Positions 11,809 through 22,537 of a stretch of DNA of 64,000 bases are shown piece by piece. The notes beneath the pieces are model-generated. The model searched no databases, had not been told where the DNA came from, and saw only the letters and a list, made by a program, of their open reading frames with translations. The stretch is taken from NCBI GenBank assembly GCA_011316305.1, contig SAUG01000082.1, positions 355,411-419,410 on the forward strand, read 5' to 3'. Source of the stretch: Rusavskia elegans (lineage: Eukaryota > Ascomycota > Lecanoromycetes > Teloschistales > Teloschistaceae). The translations under genes and the position numbers were made by a program. Position 1 is the stretch's first letter. Each line of letters opens with the position of its first letter.

Positions 11809-12534
11809 ACCGTTCTCCAAATCCCGTGTTCACATTGCCCAACTATGCGATAGAGTCGTCATGTCTTGTCATATCACAGACCAATCGTCTTGGGGGTGTA
11901 AGAGAGCCGTTACAGAGATGAGGGACGCTTTTACATCGATTGCTCGGATCACAAATGTAGAGGTACATATACACGCAAGGCTCTCGTTGTATACGACTAT
12001 CTGCGCCACACGATATCACCAGTAGAAGTCAAGCTCTGATAAGACAACTATTGTCTATACTTCGTCTTGACAATTTTGAGTTGACTATTTCCCCTAGCGA
12101 ACCTTGCTTGGCAGAATGCACCGGCTCGATGCATTTCGGGGACGATGGTAACGTTTGAAAGACCCAATGGAGACCGATATTCTACAGCAAGAGAGGATTG
12201 TTATACAGCGAGTAATGTAAGTACCCGGGACTATGCCAAGGTATTGCTATCTAGTCCATTTAATTGATAATCCATTCATCTTTCCCAGAACATAAGTCCT
12301 CACATGGTGCATTGTGAGGCATTGCAAGTGTTGCGTGCCAGCCAGAGTAGGAAGACTATTGGCACAATAGTGGAGCCTGGCCCCCGAAGCATATATGCTA
12401 TGTCTTGCCAGGTCTCCTCTGTCTCGGTCCTCGTTATTATCGGGCTACGCTGATGGAGCAATCTTCTTTTATGCTCACAGTAATGAAACAGTTGATATTA
12501 TGAGAACGTAGTTGGTTATTTATTCTTCTTTTAT
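11809..12534. other. Non-coding stretch, nothing recognised
   Basis: No frame of useful length on either strand and no RNA gene seen. It separates the 190-bp duplication from the broken gene that starts near 12.5 kb. Confidence 0.45.
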
Positions 12535-13796
12535 ATGGTATGGCATGGCTGGCTCTCTTACAATTCATGGGCAATTGCGGGACAACACTCCGCCTCTATC
12601 CAAAATATCGCCTATACACCTTCGAAGATTTTGAAGATCCACACAGGACCCAAGTCTGTCTGGACAGCGGCGACTTATCTCAGCATTGTTTTCATTGGGA
12701 ACAAGCTCTTCGATCACATTTGCCACAATAACATCTGATCTTATACAGCCTTTGATCGCATATCTTGAACATGAACTAGGGACGCGTGTGAAAAACTATC
12801 ATCAGCCTATCCTCGACCAATGCGGCTTCTCACCTCAAGCCGATATCGCCAAGACAACACTGAATCTAGTGGTGAAGGTAGCTACCTTAATAAAAGATCC
12901 CGAAGAGAGGATTGAGAGGCAAATAAGTACCGACATGGTCATCAGCGCAGTAGGTCGTAAAAATGGCGTAGCATTGCCACTCAGCGATATTCCAGTCGAA
13001 GTCATGTAAGGGATGTTTAGCCTGTTGGGGTTTATGACCATGCTCTTCGAGATACCAAGGGATCTTTCAGGGAAAGAATTGTTCCTATCGAAACCGATGG
13101 ATCCATTGATTTTCAATGCTCGTAAACCTGTACACCACACGAAACTTTCATCTGAGCGTTTTAAATGCGAGCTTTGGGGTTTTTATTCCTCGTCGAAGAA
13201 GGCATAAGCTAAAATCGCTTGACAGTTGGCCACCGAAGCAACCAGAATCAATTGATCTCAGTACCTCGGTGTTGAACGAACTCTTCAGCACTCACTTGAT
13301 GTTCGACCGAAACACGAGGACGGTGTCGCTGTTCCGCTTTCCGACTTTCTGTGCTTTGAACTGCTCGCGACCAGGGGAAAGGACTCTCTTCGATTAGTAG
13401 GTATATATGACAGACATGTCAATCGAATCTCTTGTGACAGATGATCATAGCATTATGGATGACTGGCAGCAATCAGAGTCCGTCCTAGCTGATGCCAATC
13501 GATCAATGTTTCGAGACGCATTACTCTCCTACCGACTTCTCTTCGGTCAAGACCTTGACTCGAGACGGCTTTTCAGCAGCCAAGAAAAGAAGCTTGCAAG
13601 CAAGGATGGATTCACAGATCGACTGTTGGTCCAGATCTGTGGTCACTCTAAGGATATTCCCAAACTGACCGATGATGCCTTCTACGAGCAGGCTTTTTAT
13701 AACAGTATTATCGACTCGCCTCACTTCGGCCCCCTTCTCGAAGTCCTTCAGAAATATGTCAGCGCAAGGAAGCCAAGAAATGTAAAAGATCTATGA
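12535..13796 (+). pseudogene. Broken gene of unknown family
   Basis: A chain of plus-strand open frames overlaps end to end: 12535-12738, 12686-13009, 13013-13207, 13116-13397 and 13407-13796. The pieces have protein-like composition: IAYLEHELGTRVKNYHQPIL, LNLVVKVATLIKDPEERIE, KLSSERFKCELWGFYSSSKK, then SYRLLFGQDLDSRRLFSSQ and HFGPLLEVLQKYVSARKPRN in the last piece, the longest uninterrupted one (129 codons). Frame changes at about 13010, 13205 and 13395 lack convincing GT..AG pairs, so I read this as one gene with several frameshifts or stops. The family is not recognised. Alternatively the 13407-13796 frame is a separate small gene. Confidence 0.45.
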
Positions 13797-13991
13797 CATG
13801 ACAGGCGTGGTCCGGGACAATGGGTACTCATCTGGATCGTTCTCATATAGCTGTCTCTGGTACAGATTGGTCTTGGAGCCTGCCAAGTAAGGCTTGCACA
13901 GGTGCAGGCAGGTATGGCTTGCAGAGATCTCTTTGCCCAAGGAATAGTATATGTTGGAGTATGACTTGACCAGTCGCATGAAAGAAGGCAA
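13791..13991 (-). pseudogene. C-terminal fragment of an unrecognised gene
   Basis: A minus-strand frame ends with a protein-like tail, LYENDPDEYPLSRTTPVMS, directly before the stop at 13791. The segment upstream (ISASHTCLHLCKPYLAGSK) also looks coding, but the frame is lost within about 150 bp and I could not extend it. The tail lies tail-to-tail with the end of the broken plus-strand gene (13796), overlapping by a few bases. It could be a remnant left by a rearrangement. Identity unknown. Confidence 0.3.
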
Positions 13992-14828
13992 TGACGAAAT
14001 TCAACTTGGTCTGCGGCGTCGCCTGAATGCACGAAAACGCGAGCATGCTGATTCGTTACCCACTGCGCGAGTAGTTGATGCAACCTGCAGTCATATCCCG
14101 GATTGGGGAATGATGTACAATTCCACCGCATTATCGCGGCTAAAATTGTTCGTTGTGTCTGGCTTTGGTTGCTTTCCCCTCATTCTTTACATGGCGCACT
14201 ACCTCGTTGCCTACGCCGTTTCATTGCATTTCAGATAGTATCTCGGTCACGCCATCCAGAAATCGATGTCTCTACTTCTCGCGGGCATTCAGATGGGGAT
14301 AGCGGCCGAAGTGCGCCAGTCTCGACCCCGGATGCCAACAAAGATCTGATCGTCCGCTGCTATTGCAGACGGTATGGCTACAAGCGGCGCTGTGTCGTAG
14401 TACCCTTCTCAAAGAGCCATCATCCTTCTTGACTGGTCCCCACAAGTACAGGTTCACATTGTCACTCGAGCAATACTGTCGTCAAGAACCACAGTTCATG
14501 CAACTCTTCGAGGTTCATTTCGTCCCGTACGGTTCCCCACGCTCTTCCACCAAATGCTTTCCTCGATCATTTTTCTACCATACTTTTAGTTGCTGTGGCC
14601 TTCGCACAACGCCCGAGCGTGCGTCCTTCCCTCACTTGAGTTCTCTTCCTCCCGGCGCTGTGGCTTCCTGACAATGGTGTTCCAAGATGGCATCCAATTT
14701 CGCTGAGTCGTAGGGGGATTCATTCTAATATCGTGTCTAGCCTCAGAGTTAGACAAGTCAAGCCGAGCGCCAGGTGTGATACAAATTACGCCAACGGCAG
14801 TGATCTCTGATTCCAGCAACCGCTGTAA

Positions 14829-15786
14829 ATGTCTCCCGTGGAGCTGGTAGGCTCCCAAGCCAATGAAGCCGGTATTGCACAAGTCCGATGTTCCATGCTT
14901 ATCCAGTTTCGGCGTGCAGTGGCTGTCACCTGGAAGTAACCTCTTCCGGATATTCTAACATAGGAAATATGTAGGATAACACTGACTGATCTCCAGCTAT
15001 CTTGCTGACGAACCCAGTTCGCCGAATGCTTCCACACTCGTGACACTCGTGATTACGGCTGCACTCCTTGCAGCCATATATACTTCAAACGGGCAATGCG
15101 TAACATCAACCGGAAACTTCACTCAAATCACACCGTACTTTACCGCCACAAGATCGCCCTCAGCGGGAGAATCAGCCTTCGAGTTTGCAAACATCATCGG
15201 CCAACCGCAATGCGACGCCGTCATTTCCACGCTCTTTGACACTGGCAAAACCGTCATTCTCTCTTCGATAGTTATCAGTGACTTTGTAGCTCACACGGCT
15301 GTCTCTGGCTCAGCCTTGAGTTTGGGAAGTAAGACCTCTCAAGTGTCGTCAGCTACAATGACGGCAGTTGGATCATCGAATGCAAGCATTCACCTCGAGC
15401 CAAGACTGATCAGTCGGGGAACGACTCTAAGTGAAGGAGCCAAGATCGGCATCGTCCTTGCAGCATTGTGCACTTTTTTCATCGTAACTATTGGATTCGC
15501 GTCTGGATTCGCGTCATTTAAATATCTTCAACGTCGACGCAGACTAAAGGAAAATATTGGGCAAGTGTCTACGCCATCACAGAACGTGCAGCCCTATCTC
15601 CAAGAGAAGGGGGAGCTCGAGGCAGATGAAAGAGTGAAATACGAAGTGCATGCAGAGTCTTTGAGACCTGAATTAGGTGGAGAGAACGCGATTTATGAGA
15701 TGACGGCGACCAAAGACAACAACAATCTGGTTGAAGCTCGAAAATTAGAGTTACGAGGCGAAGAGCATTCCAAGGAACTTGAGTGA
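14829..15786 (+). CDS. Single-pass membrane protein with long cytoplasmic tail
   Basis: The main exon (14997-15786) is open to TGA. It encodes a Ser/Thr-rich extracellular part with two cysteines (IIGQPQCDAVISTLF), a transmembrane helix (KIGIVLAALCTFFIVTIGF, near 15436-15500), a basic stop-transfer RRRRR-like run (QRRRRLKE) and an acidic tail with YLQEKGELEADE and AIYEMTATK. A 61-nt intron (14936-14996) with a GTAACC donor and an ACTGAC branch before CTCCAG joins it in phase to a frame beginning at ATG 14829, giving about 298 residues. An in-frame stop lies just before that ATG, and I find no signal peptide upstream, so the true 5' end may lie in earlier exons or be lost. The layout resembles fungal surface proteins with a stalk, one helix and a charged tail. 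Confidence 0.6.
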
Positions 15787-16782
15787 CCGATAGGTGAGAT
15801 CGACCGATTGGTGTTAGACTTGTCGATCGGAAGAAAACTCCAGATAGCCTTCAAAAATACGAAGAGACCAAGAGCATTGATTTTTGATTACAATTCGCAA
15901 CGGTGTTTGGACGAACGGAACAGGGGGTGATGATACCGAGCGTCATGTTGAAGCTTGAGATGGGACGGACTCGAGGGGGTCGAGAATAGGAATCATCTAT
16001 TCCAGACGCACACGATGCACTCTCGTCAAGCAGGCGAGCTGGACATTAAACGCCACAGACTTAAGGCAACCCCATGCACCCCGACACAAGCCCGAATGAC
16101 CGCGCCGAAGTAAGGCCCGAAGCCCGCGCCCAGACCCACCAGTCAGAAGACGCAGCTACGCTCCCGCTGCAAGCCCCGTCCAGCGGCCCGAGTGGCGCCG
16201 CCACAGCCCGCAAGAAATGCCGCCGCAGAGATGACCAGAATGGCAGACCCTCCTTACCCTGAGCCCCACTGAGTGGACCATGACCCCCAAAAGGCCGCGG
16301 ATTCGAGTAGCTTATATTCCGAATCTTTGAGCCCAGTTGAAGCCATTTTCTGCGTGAGAGTAGCATCCTTCATCGACAGCGTAGAGGTGTCCGAGCCATT
16401 TTCATCGACTTCAGCTTTCCTATTGCCGCTGTCCTTGGTTATCGGATGCACCGACTTTCTGCTGGTAAAACGTAAGAACGCCTATCGTGCAGAAGGATAC
16501 GTAGCCTGACGAATTGGGTGACCTGCCTCGTGCGGGTAGAGACATCCGGCATGAAACCGGATCAACGCCGAAGGCCTTGCCGATGCATGTTGAATGTGGA
16601 TACACGATAATGTGCGTAACAGCTGTTCGTCGGGTTCGGGGGCCTGCCTTGCAGGAGCTGCGGTGCGCAGCAGAGATAAAGGCTAGACACTGAACCCCGT
16701 CAGAAGACAAAGCTACCATGTCGGAACAACTTACTGTTAAATTTTATCGCCAAGTGAAGTGAGTCGCATTGAATGTTCCATC
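15787..16782. other. Low-information region with uncertain short frames
   Basis: Overlapping frames occur on both strands, in particular minus 16451-16254 (ends AAFWGSWSTQWGSG) and minus 16719-16420, which could be pieces of one small intron-containing gene, and a GC-rich segment at 16090-16260. None shows a recognisable motif or a clean splice pattern. I do not call a gene. Confidence 0.3.
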
Positions 16783-18210
16783 ATGGACTCCGTCGCCAAT
16801 CTTTCACGTGAAGACGAGACAAAGAACCTTTTGAACAGCATCCATAGAGCAATCGATGACCCTGACGCCATCAACGGAGACCCCCATACGCGCAAGAGCC
16901 TGCTTGTGGCAGCTCGAAGACTCGTGACAGCACTCGCGAAGCCTGTCGAAACGATTTTTCGCTTTGGTTGGCAGGTAGCTTCTCCAGATTGTCATTGCCA
17001 GGCTTGTCTAAGCATATGCTTATTCACAAAAGCCCCATCAGAATGCCGCGATCCGCGTGGCTATCGCACTGGATCTGTTTGCTTTGGTAGGCAGCTCTGG
17101 ACGCAGTGGCGTATCAGCCGCAGACCTTGCTTCTGCTTCTCGTGCAGATAAGGCACTCATCAGTAATTGCTTATCACCCTCAATCGGTGCCGGAGAGCTT
17201 ACACTGTCTAGTCCGGATCATGCGAGCTTTGGTAGTCAGTGGCATTTTCACCGAAGTGGCAGTAGAGCAATACACGGCAACTCCGATCTCGGATGCTTGG
17301 GTCGCCTTACCGTTGAGAGCCTGTAGTCGCCACTTGTCGGTGATCTGTGCCTTATCTGAAGGGCTCGGCTAATTCCGATCTTTCGCTAGACACGATATCT
17401 CATCCTTTTCGCTCTACCACCTACCGGAATTCCTGAATCGTACCCAATATCAGAATCCAGAGGACCTACTTAATGGGCCCTTTCAATTCGCTTTCGACAC
17501 GGACCGTACCTTTTTCCAATGGCTTGATGAAAGGCCAGATCGAATGAGGAATTTCAACACGTGGATGGAAGGTCATCGCCAAGGTAGAAAGAGTTGGTTC
17601 CAAAGTTTCCCCGTCGAACGGCTTGACTCTCCCAGGATATCAACCCATACAGAGGCTGTCATGATAGTGGATGTTGGTGGAGGTCAGGGCCACGATCTCG
17701 AAGCTTTCCGAAACGCCTTTCCTGAATCTAAAGGCCGCCTCATTCTGCAGGATTTACCCAAGACCATTGATGGGCTTCCAGACCATCGCAAATGCTCATG
17801 GAAGCTATCAAATATGACTTCTGCACACCTCAACCTATTATCGGTAACTTGTGTCTCCGATACCACCTTGGATCCTGCAACTGACGTGGCGAGTCTTAGG
17901 GGCTCGAGCATATTACTTTCGGTCGATCTTTCACGACTTTCCTGACAGCAAGTGCTTGGATATCTTACGCAATACAACCTCAGCCATGGAACGAGGTTAC
18001 TCGAAGCTGTTGATTAATGATTGGGTTCTACCAGAAAAAGGGGCGGCCTTCCAAGCTGCAATGATGGATCTCAACATGATGGCGATTGTCGCTGGCAAGG
18101 AGAGAACCGAAAGCCAATGGAGATCCCTTTTGGACCAGGCAGGTTTGGTTGTAGTTGAGATATGGGGAAGGAGTGATGAAGAGAGGGTTATTGAAGCTGT
18201 CTTGAAATGA
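16783..18210 (+). pseudogene. SAM-dependent O-methyltransferase, frameshifted
   Basis: Five exons can be followed: 16783-16974, 17033-17162, 17212-17335, 17390-17843 and 17900-18210. Introns of 58, 49, 54 and 56 nt have GT/AG ends, though the third donor (GTCGGT) is weak. The order is that of fungal plant-type O-methyltransferases: a dimerisation part (AAIRVAIALDLFALVG, IRIMRALVVSGIFTE), the NGPFQFAFDTD block, the SAM-binding motif MIVDVGGGQGHDLEAF, LILQDLPKTI, then GARAYYFRSIFHDFPDSK with the conserved HD pair, LLINDWVLPEKGA and ESQWRSLLDQAGL. Such enzymes methylate phenolic or polyketide hydroxyls. In exon 4 the frame shifts near 17775-17800, between DGLPDH and the next conserved segment EAIKYDF, with no GT..AG pair to explain it. 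So the copy is disabled unless this is a sequencing error. Confidence 0.85.
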
Positions 18211-18885
18211 GAGGGCTCGAACTTTTGACGACATCCTCGTAGCATGTGAATGATGTATTGTCGTCCGACGAAAGGACGAACATGACCCTCCGCAAACCAA
18301 AGTGTAGTAGTCTCGTATCTTATTCTCTCTGATCAAGCAATCGGCGGAAATCATTCTCCCATCTTGGTATGGCATCTCAGGGCCTGCCAGTATCTTGTAG
18401 AAATCGAGTATCACCAAACGTCGATAATAATGTACTTGGAGGTCCAGAAACCATCGTTATCACCATCCCAGGAGTCCTAGACAAGTATAGTGAGAACCTC
18501 CAACAGACCTCAAACACCCACTAAGATCAAGTCAACTGTGGGGGCCCCTGTTTTGGTGCGGTTTTGAGAGCTTACATATAGACCCGCTTAGCTTATGGTA
18601 AAGATATGAAGCCAAAAAGGAGGCTGCTTCCTGGATATACTGCAATTGTACTAGCAAGGCGAAGGTATGGAAATGGTGAATCCGGTAGTGGCATACGGAA
18701 AGGGAGAAGAGATTGGATTGTTGATTACTTGCAAAACAAGGAAGCGAACGTATTGAGTGTCCTGCAGTTGTTGATTAGATGCGGTAGCCAAGATAACTAG
18801 GTTAGTAGCCGGGGAAGAATCAATACGGACCACCAGGTTCTGCCGGGTGATGGCAGGCGCCGAAGCATAAACGAAATTCTATTTC
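18211..18885. other. Intergenic stretch, nothing recognised
   Basis: Only short overlapping frames without motifs, for example 18606-18800 plus and 18833-18651 minus. It contains the 3' ends of the two convergent neighbours. Confidence 0.45.
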
Positions 18886-19419
18886 TCATCCATAGAAAAC
18901 ATATTCACATGCATGCTTCTCGTCAAAGAACGTTGTCAACCTGCGTTAATCTTTCAACTTCTTTTCATTACATCAACAGGAAGCCACTCACCTATCATCC
19001 TGATAGTCGCAGTGCATGCCACCATAGGGTCCAACTACACGACATCCACTCGGTAGGTCCTCATAGTTGAATGTGCATGCTTTCAGAGCGAGATGTCTGG
19101 CTTCGAAGTACAGCTGCTTAGAAGTGAAGATCACAGAAGCCGGGGTGGCCCCAGCATGATGGTGGGCAGACAGCCAATCTCTAGGCTTGACATCATCGAA
19201 AAGCATACTCAGGATTTGGAGACGAAGTTCAATTGGAAGCTTCTGCAAAGGCGATAATGTAGGAGAAGAGCTCTTTGTGTTTAGGTTCAGGCTCGAGGGG
19301 CCGGGCTGGTTGCGGAAGACTTTGACGACGCCGCTTGTGAAGGAGGTTGCCGCTACAAGTCTCCTGCCTACAAGACGTCTTTCGTAGTCCGAGATAGGGA
19401 GGAGAACCTTGGCTGACAT
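18886..19419 (-). CDS. F-box/2EXR-like protein, two exons
   Basis: Exon 1 (19419-18992) holds a motif near residues 60-73, LQKLPIELRLQILSMLF, the LPxELRxxI signature that opens fungal F-box and 2EXR-type domains. It is followed by PASVIFTSKQLYFEARHLAL, matching the usual 'cRqiyxEA' helix of that family. A consensus donor (AG|GTGAGT at 18991) and a 51-nt intron lead to a short exon 2 (18940-18886) ending EYVFYG. The predicted protein is about 160 residues, on the short side for the family, usually 200 or more. F-box proteins act as adaptors for SCF ubiquitin ligases; 2EXR proteins have no settled function. Large expansions of the family are common in ascomycetes. Confidence 0.65.
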
Positions 19420-19916
19420 TACTAGTTGATGGCAGTAGGTATGAAGCAGTGGTCGAGGTAATCACGATACTTTGCGGATTTTCTGATAGACAAGAGGTGC
19501 GGTGGCGATGGTTGAAAAGTGGCAGGCAGCGACGTCCATTTTAAGTTTAGTAAGCTCCTTTTTGGTCTTAGCGCTAAATGATACCTTACTCTCCGAGTCC
19601 TCGACAACCCACCGCGAGATGCTAGCGTTCGCAACAATCCCCCACCAACAGCGCCTTTATATGTATAATCTACGGTCGTTTAGAGAGTCTAAGAAGGGTG
19701 TAGAGTGAGAATCCTATAAAATTATATGTACTTGACCATCTTGCTTCTTTAAAAGTTTTAATCAATCGCTGACTGCTTGGTGGGCTCTAAATACACCCTT
19801 CGCCGCCATATGTCCTGAAGCGCGAGGACAAACGAAGAGTCCAGGATCAACGCGATGGATTCTAAGTTAAGAATCATGACTGATCGTCTGCTTTCCTGAT
19901 CGCTGTCGACCGCAGA
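19420..19916. other. Intergenic stretch
   Basis: No supported gene. Short frames on both strands at 19422-19708 lack motifs. It separates the F-box-like gene from the gene fragment at 19917. Confidence 0.4.
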
Positions 19917-20010
19917 GCAATCTTAATAACAACGCCAGCAAGTCCTTACTCGTCTCAATAGTACTGCCTAATACCTCCTTCGGTCCAACAAAAGCAATGG
20001 TCTAAAATTT
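19917..20010 (-). pseudogene. Fragment of a paralogue of the secreted protein at 23646-24194
   Basis: About 94 bp closely match the 3' coding part of the secreted-protein gene at 23676-23775. Shared strings include CTCGTCTCAATAGTACTG versus TTCGTCTCAATAGTACTG, ACCTCCTTCGG and AAAAGCAATGGTC. The match stops abruptly at about 20010, some 20 bp before the transposon end at 20033. Only the last third of the coding region is present, with small indels, so this is a truncated copy. Confidence 0.75.
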
Positions 20011-20032
20011 TACATAATGCTATGAGTAGATT

Positions 20033-20223
20033 TAGTTAATTTGGTTTTGGTTTTGGTGCCCGGTGAACCAGTGGTTCGGTGAGCAAATCAAGCGTTGGTA
20101 CACCAGCATTGAATACACGGTAGCAGAACTTGTACCCCAGTTCAGTTGACGCAAATAACGGTTCCATGGAATTTCAATTCAAATTTGCTCAGCAATGTGA
20201 CGCATCCTTCCACCGATGACTCA
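20033..20223 (+). mobile_element. Un-mutated end of a transposon found RIP-mutated elsewhere in the window
   Basis: This 190-bp segment (TAGTTAATTTGGTTTTGGTT, then GCCCGGTGAACCAGTGGTTC) has normal C+G content. It matches, base for base apart from C-to-T and G-to-A changes, the mutated copies at 62791-62990 (same strand), and inverted at about 62500-62687 and 32000-32205. It contains the small palindrome GAACC-AGT-GGTTC. Homology ends near 20223, so only the terminal part of the element is here. The superfamily is not clear from this end alone. Confidence 0.8.
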
Positions 20224-20653
20224 ACTCATAGCGCAGCTTATCAGGCACAAACCTGCAGAAAATAGCGAACTCCCCCTTTTCTCCCAATATCTGCTAAGGA
20301 GAATCTACGGTGGAGGCTTGCCAAAAGCGCTTCCCAACAGGAGAACTGAGAAGATGAACGCAAAGCAAGAAGCAAGAGTTACATTGGGGTTCCAAGAAGT
20401 TACATAACGCATTACACATCTCTCGATATGGTATAACGATGATCGACGGTCAGGACGGATGTTTACGCATTTCATCGTGTCGCTTTGATAGCAGCTCATT
20501 ATAGGTTTCATGATGCGCTCGATTTGTTTCATAAAAGCTGAACATGCAAAAGGACTGAAAAGGTACGTTAAGGGTTTCTTTCTGACGACTCGTGGCTAGA
20601 GGCTACCGTTCGTGAAAGAGCTGAAGAGACCAAAGCCCAATTGATGAACGACA
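20224..20653. other. Intergenic stretch
   Basis: Nothing recognised. Short frames at 20216-20532 on both strands are without motifs. It probably contains the 3' UTR of the minus-strand pore-former-like gene. Confidence 0.4.
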
Positions 20654-22535
20654 TTAGTGAGTACCGTTGACGACTGGCGACGTCGGTTCCCCGCCTGCCT
20701 GCGGCATCAGATCGTCATCAGCCTGATGCAAGATTGGTGTGATCCCCTGCATGCTAAACTCATCCGTCCAGCCCTCTGCTGCATTTGGAACATCTTCCCA
20801 TAGACAGATAAGTTCTTCGATATCTGCCAGGTCGAGAGCGATTGAGGATACGGTCTGAATCTTTTCGCTGATGCTCATAAGTCTAGCGTACATGCGACCA
20901 ATAGCAAGCTGTGTGTCTTGTACACCAGTGGCCGCAGCAATAAAGGCATCCTTTGCGCCGGTCAACTTCATGGAGGAGGTATTCATGTCCGACTTGAAAG
21001 CCTGCAAGCGCGCAACGCAAGCTGCTTTCTCGCTAATGTCGAGGGTTTTGTAGTAGGTTTTGAAGGTATCCTTCCAGCCGAGACCCTGGGCCTTGTACAA
21101 TATCGGAAGCTGTGAGACGATCTTCCAAGCCATTCCAGGCCCAGCGAAAATAGCCGCGCCGACGGCCAGAGAGACCGTACCAACGGCGATGGCATCCGCT
21201 GTGATCCCAGCAATGTAGTCGTCAAGCTCCTTCTGGCCCTTTGCGATGGTTGTGTCGAGATCCTTCATGAGGGTAGTATACGCTGTGACATTCGTCTGGA
21301 CAGTGAGACAGATCTTTTCAAAGTTAGCGAGGGCAGCGGACCAAGCTTCACTGGTGCGGAGTGCAGCTTGCATTGCCTGGGTGGTCTGAATAACCATTTG
21401 CTTGATTAGGACATCTCGGCGGGTGGAGGATTTGTGCCTTTGAAGCGTGTACCGTTGTGTGCAGGCATATGTTCGAATCGAGCTGACCGCCTCGAAATGG
21501 GTAACAGCCAGACGCGCATACTGACGACGGATGTCTGCCACAATATCTAACAGAGTTTTGGGATCCTTTGAACTCGTGCCCGAGTTGATGTCGGCTGCAA
21601 AAGGGAGCCCGCCAAGCTGTCTCACAGCACTGTAGAAGCTCGCGCTGCTGGCAGTGCATTTAGTCAGATCTTTCGCCAAATGAAGGTCAGGCGCTATGGC
21701 CGCGGTCAACTGCTCCTTGGCCGAAGGTTTGACATCGATCGACATTAGTCCACTAAGAATACCACTGATGGGTAGGTTGATACTGAAGCCGTTTAGGACC
21801 TGTGGACCGCCCATATCGGTGGGCAAGCCTACGATAGACAGGACTTCGGATGAATTTTCGAGGAGGTCACACCATTGGCTTTCCATCAGTTCCCGGTAAA
21901 GCACAGCATAAATCTTCAGCTCGTTGCCCATCGCGTCCAGGGTACTTTGAGCGGAGGCCAAATTGCGACTGATGGTCTGGCACATTTCAACCCAGGAGAG
22001 GGTTTGACCACCAGACATCACCGGGGTGTTGAGAGATGCTTCCAGTTGGTGTATGGTTCCTTCCGTCGTATCGATCTGAGTTTGATACTTGCTTATGGTT
22101 TCTTGAACTTTGGCTTGCATCCAATCCATGACTTGCCCTCTTGACCCGAAGGAGTGCAAGGGGAAAGGTACGTCGATACCACGGCAATCGTTGTCCATCT
22201 GGATTTCGTACGATCTCATATGAATCTCCCGGACTTGGATCTTTTGTTGCACACTCTGTGCCGAGTCCTCTGCCATATGGTTGATGTCTGCAAATGCGTT
22301 GTTTGCTATCATAGCCGTGTCTCTAAAAACCCAAGATCGTTGAGGTTTGCTTGATGTACACCCGTTGAAGAAAGGCCGACATTGGCCTTCAGACTGATCG
22401 AATTGGCGCTTCAAGTGGCGACACCACAGAGGTCACTGTCATCTTATTGGCTTGATCCGAAATGTTATTGTAAAGATCCAAATAGCTATGCGTAAGCGCA
22501 TCTTGAGCGTCGCCGAGGATTTTGCAGTATTCAGT
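20654..22535 (-). pseudogene. Helical pore-forming-toxin-like protein, 5' end damaged
   Basis: A minus-strand frame is open from about 22414 to 20654 (over 560 codons). It is rich in long amphipathic helices with a hydrophobic, Ala/Gly-rich segment (DAIAVGTVSLAVGAAIFAGP) at about two thirds of its length, followed by helices including TGVQDTQLAIGRMYARLMS. This arrangement of a long helical bundle with one hydrophobic hairpin-like segment resembles the alpha pore-forming families (XaxA/YaxA, ClyA-like), which insert the hydrophobic part into membranes; the match is by pattern only. Further coding-like sequence continues upstream to about 22535 in other frames, with changes near 22330-22420 that no GT..AG pair explains. 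Coding signal ends abruptly at about 22530, where a subtilase fragment on the other strand begins. So the 5' end is both frameshifted and truncated. Confidence 0.55.
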
Positions 22536-22537
22536 AG

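Noticed and set aside
16061..16719. GC-rich and minus-strand frames as a gene
   Set aside because: No motifs, no clear start, frames overlap on both strands; left as uncertain.
16783..18210. Secondary-metabolite gene cluster
   Set aside because: Only a disabled O-methyltransferase is present; no synthase, oxidase or transporter recognised within the window.
18606..18833. Short frames on both strands
   Set aside because: Chance frames opposite each other in an intergenic region.
20654..22414. Gasdermin-like identity for the pore-former-like protein
   Set aside because: The protein is long and predominantly helical, unlike the shorter alpha/beta gasdermin fold; only the gene arrangement recalls gasdermin-protease pairs.
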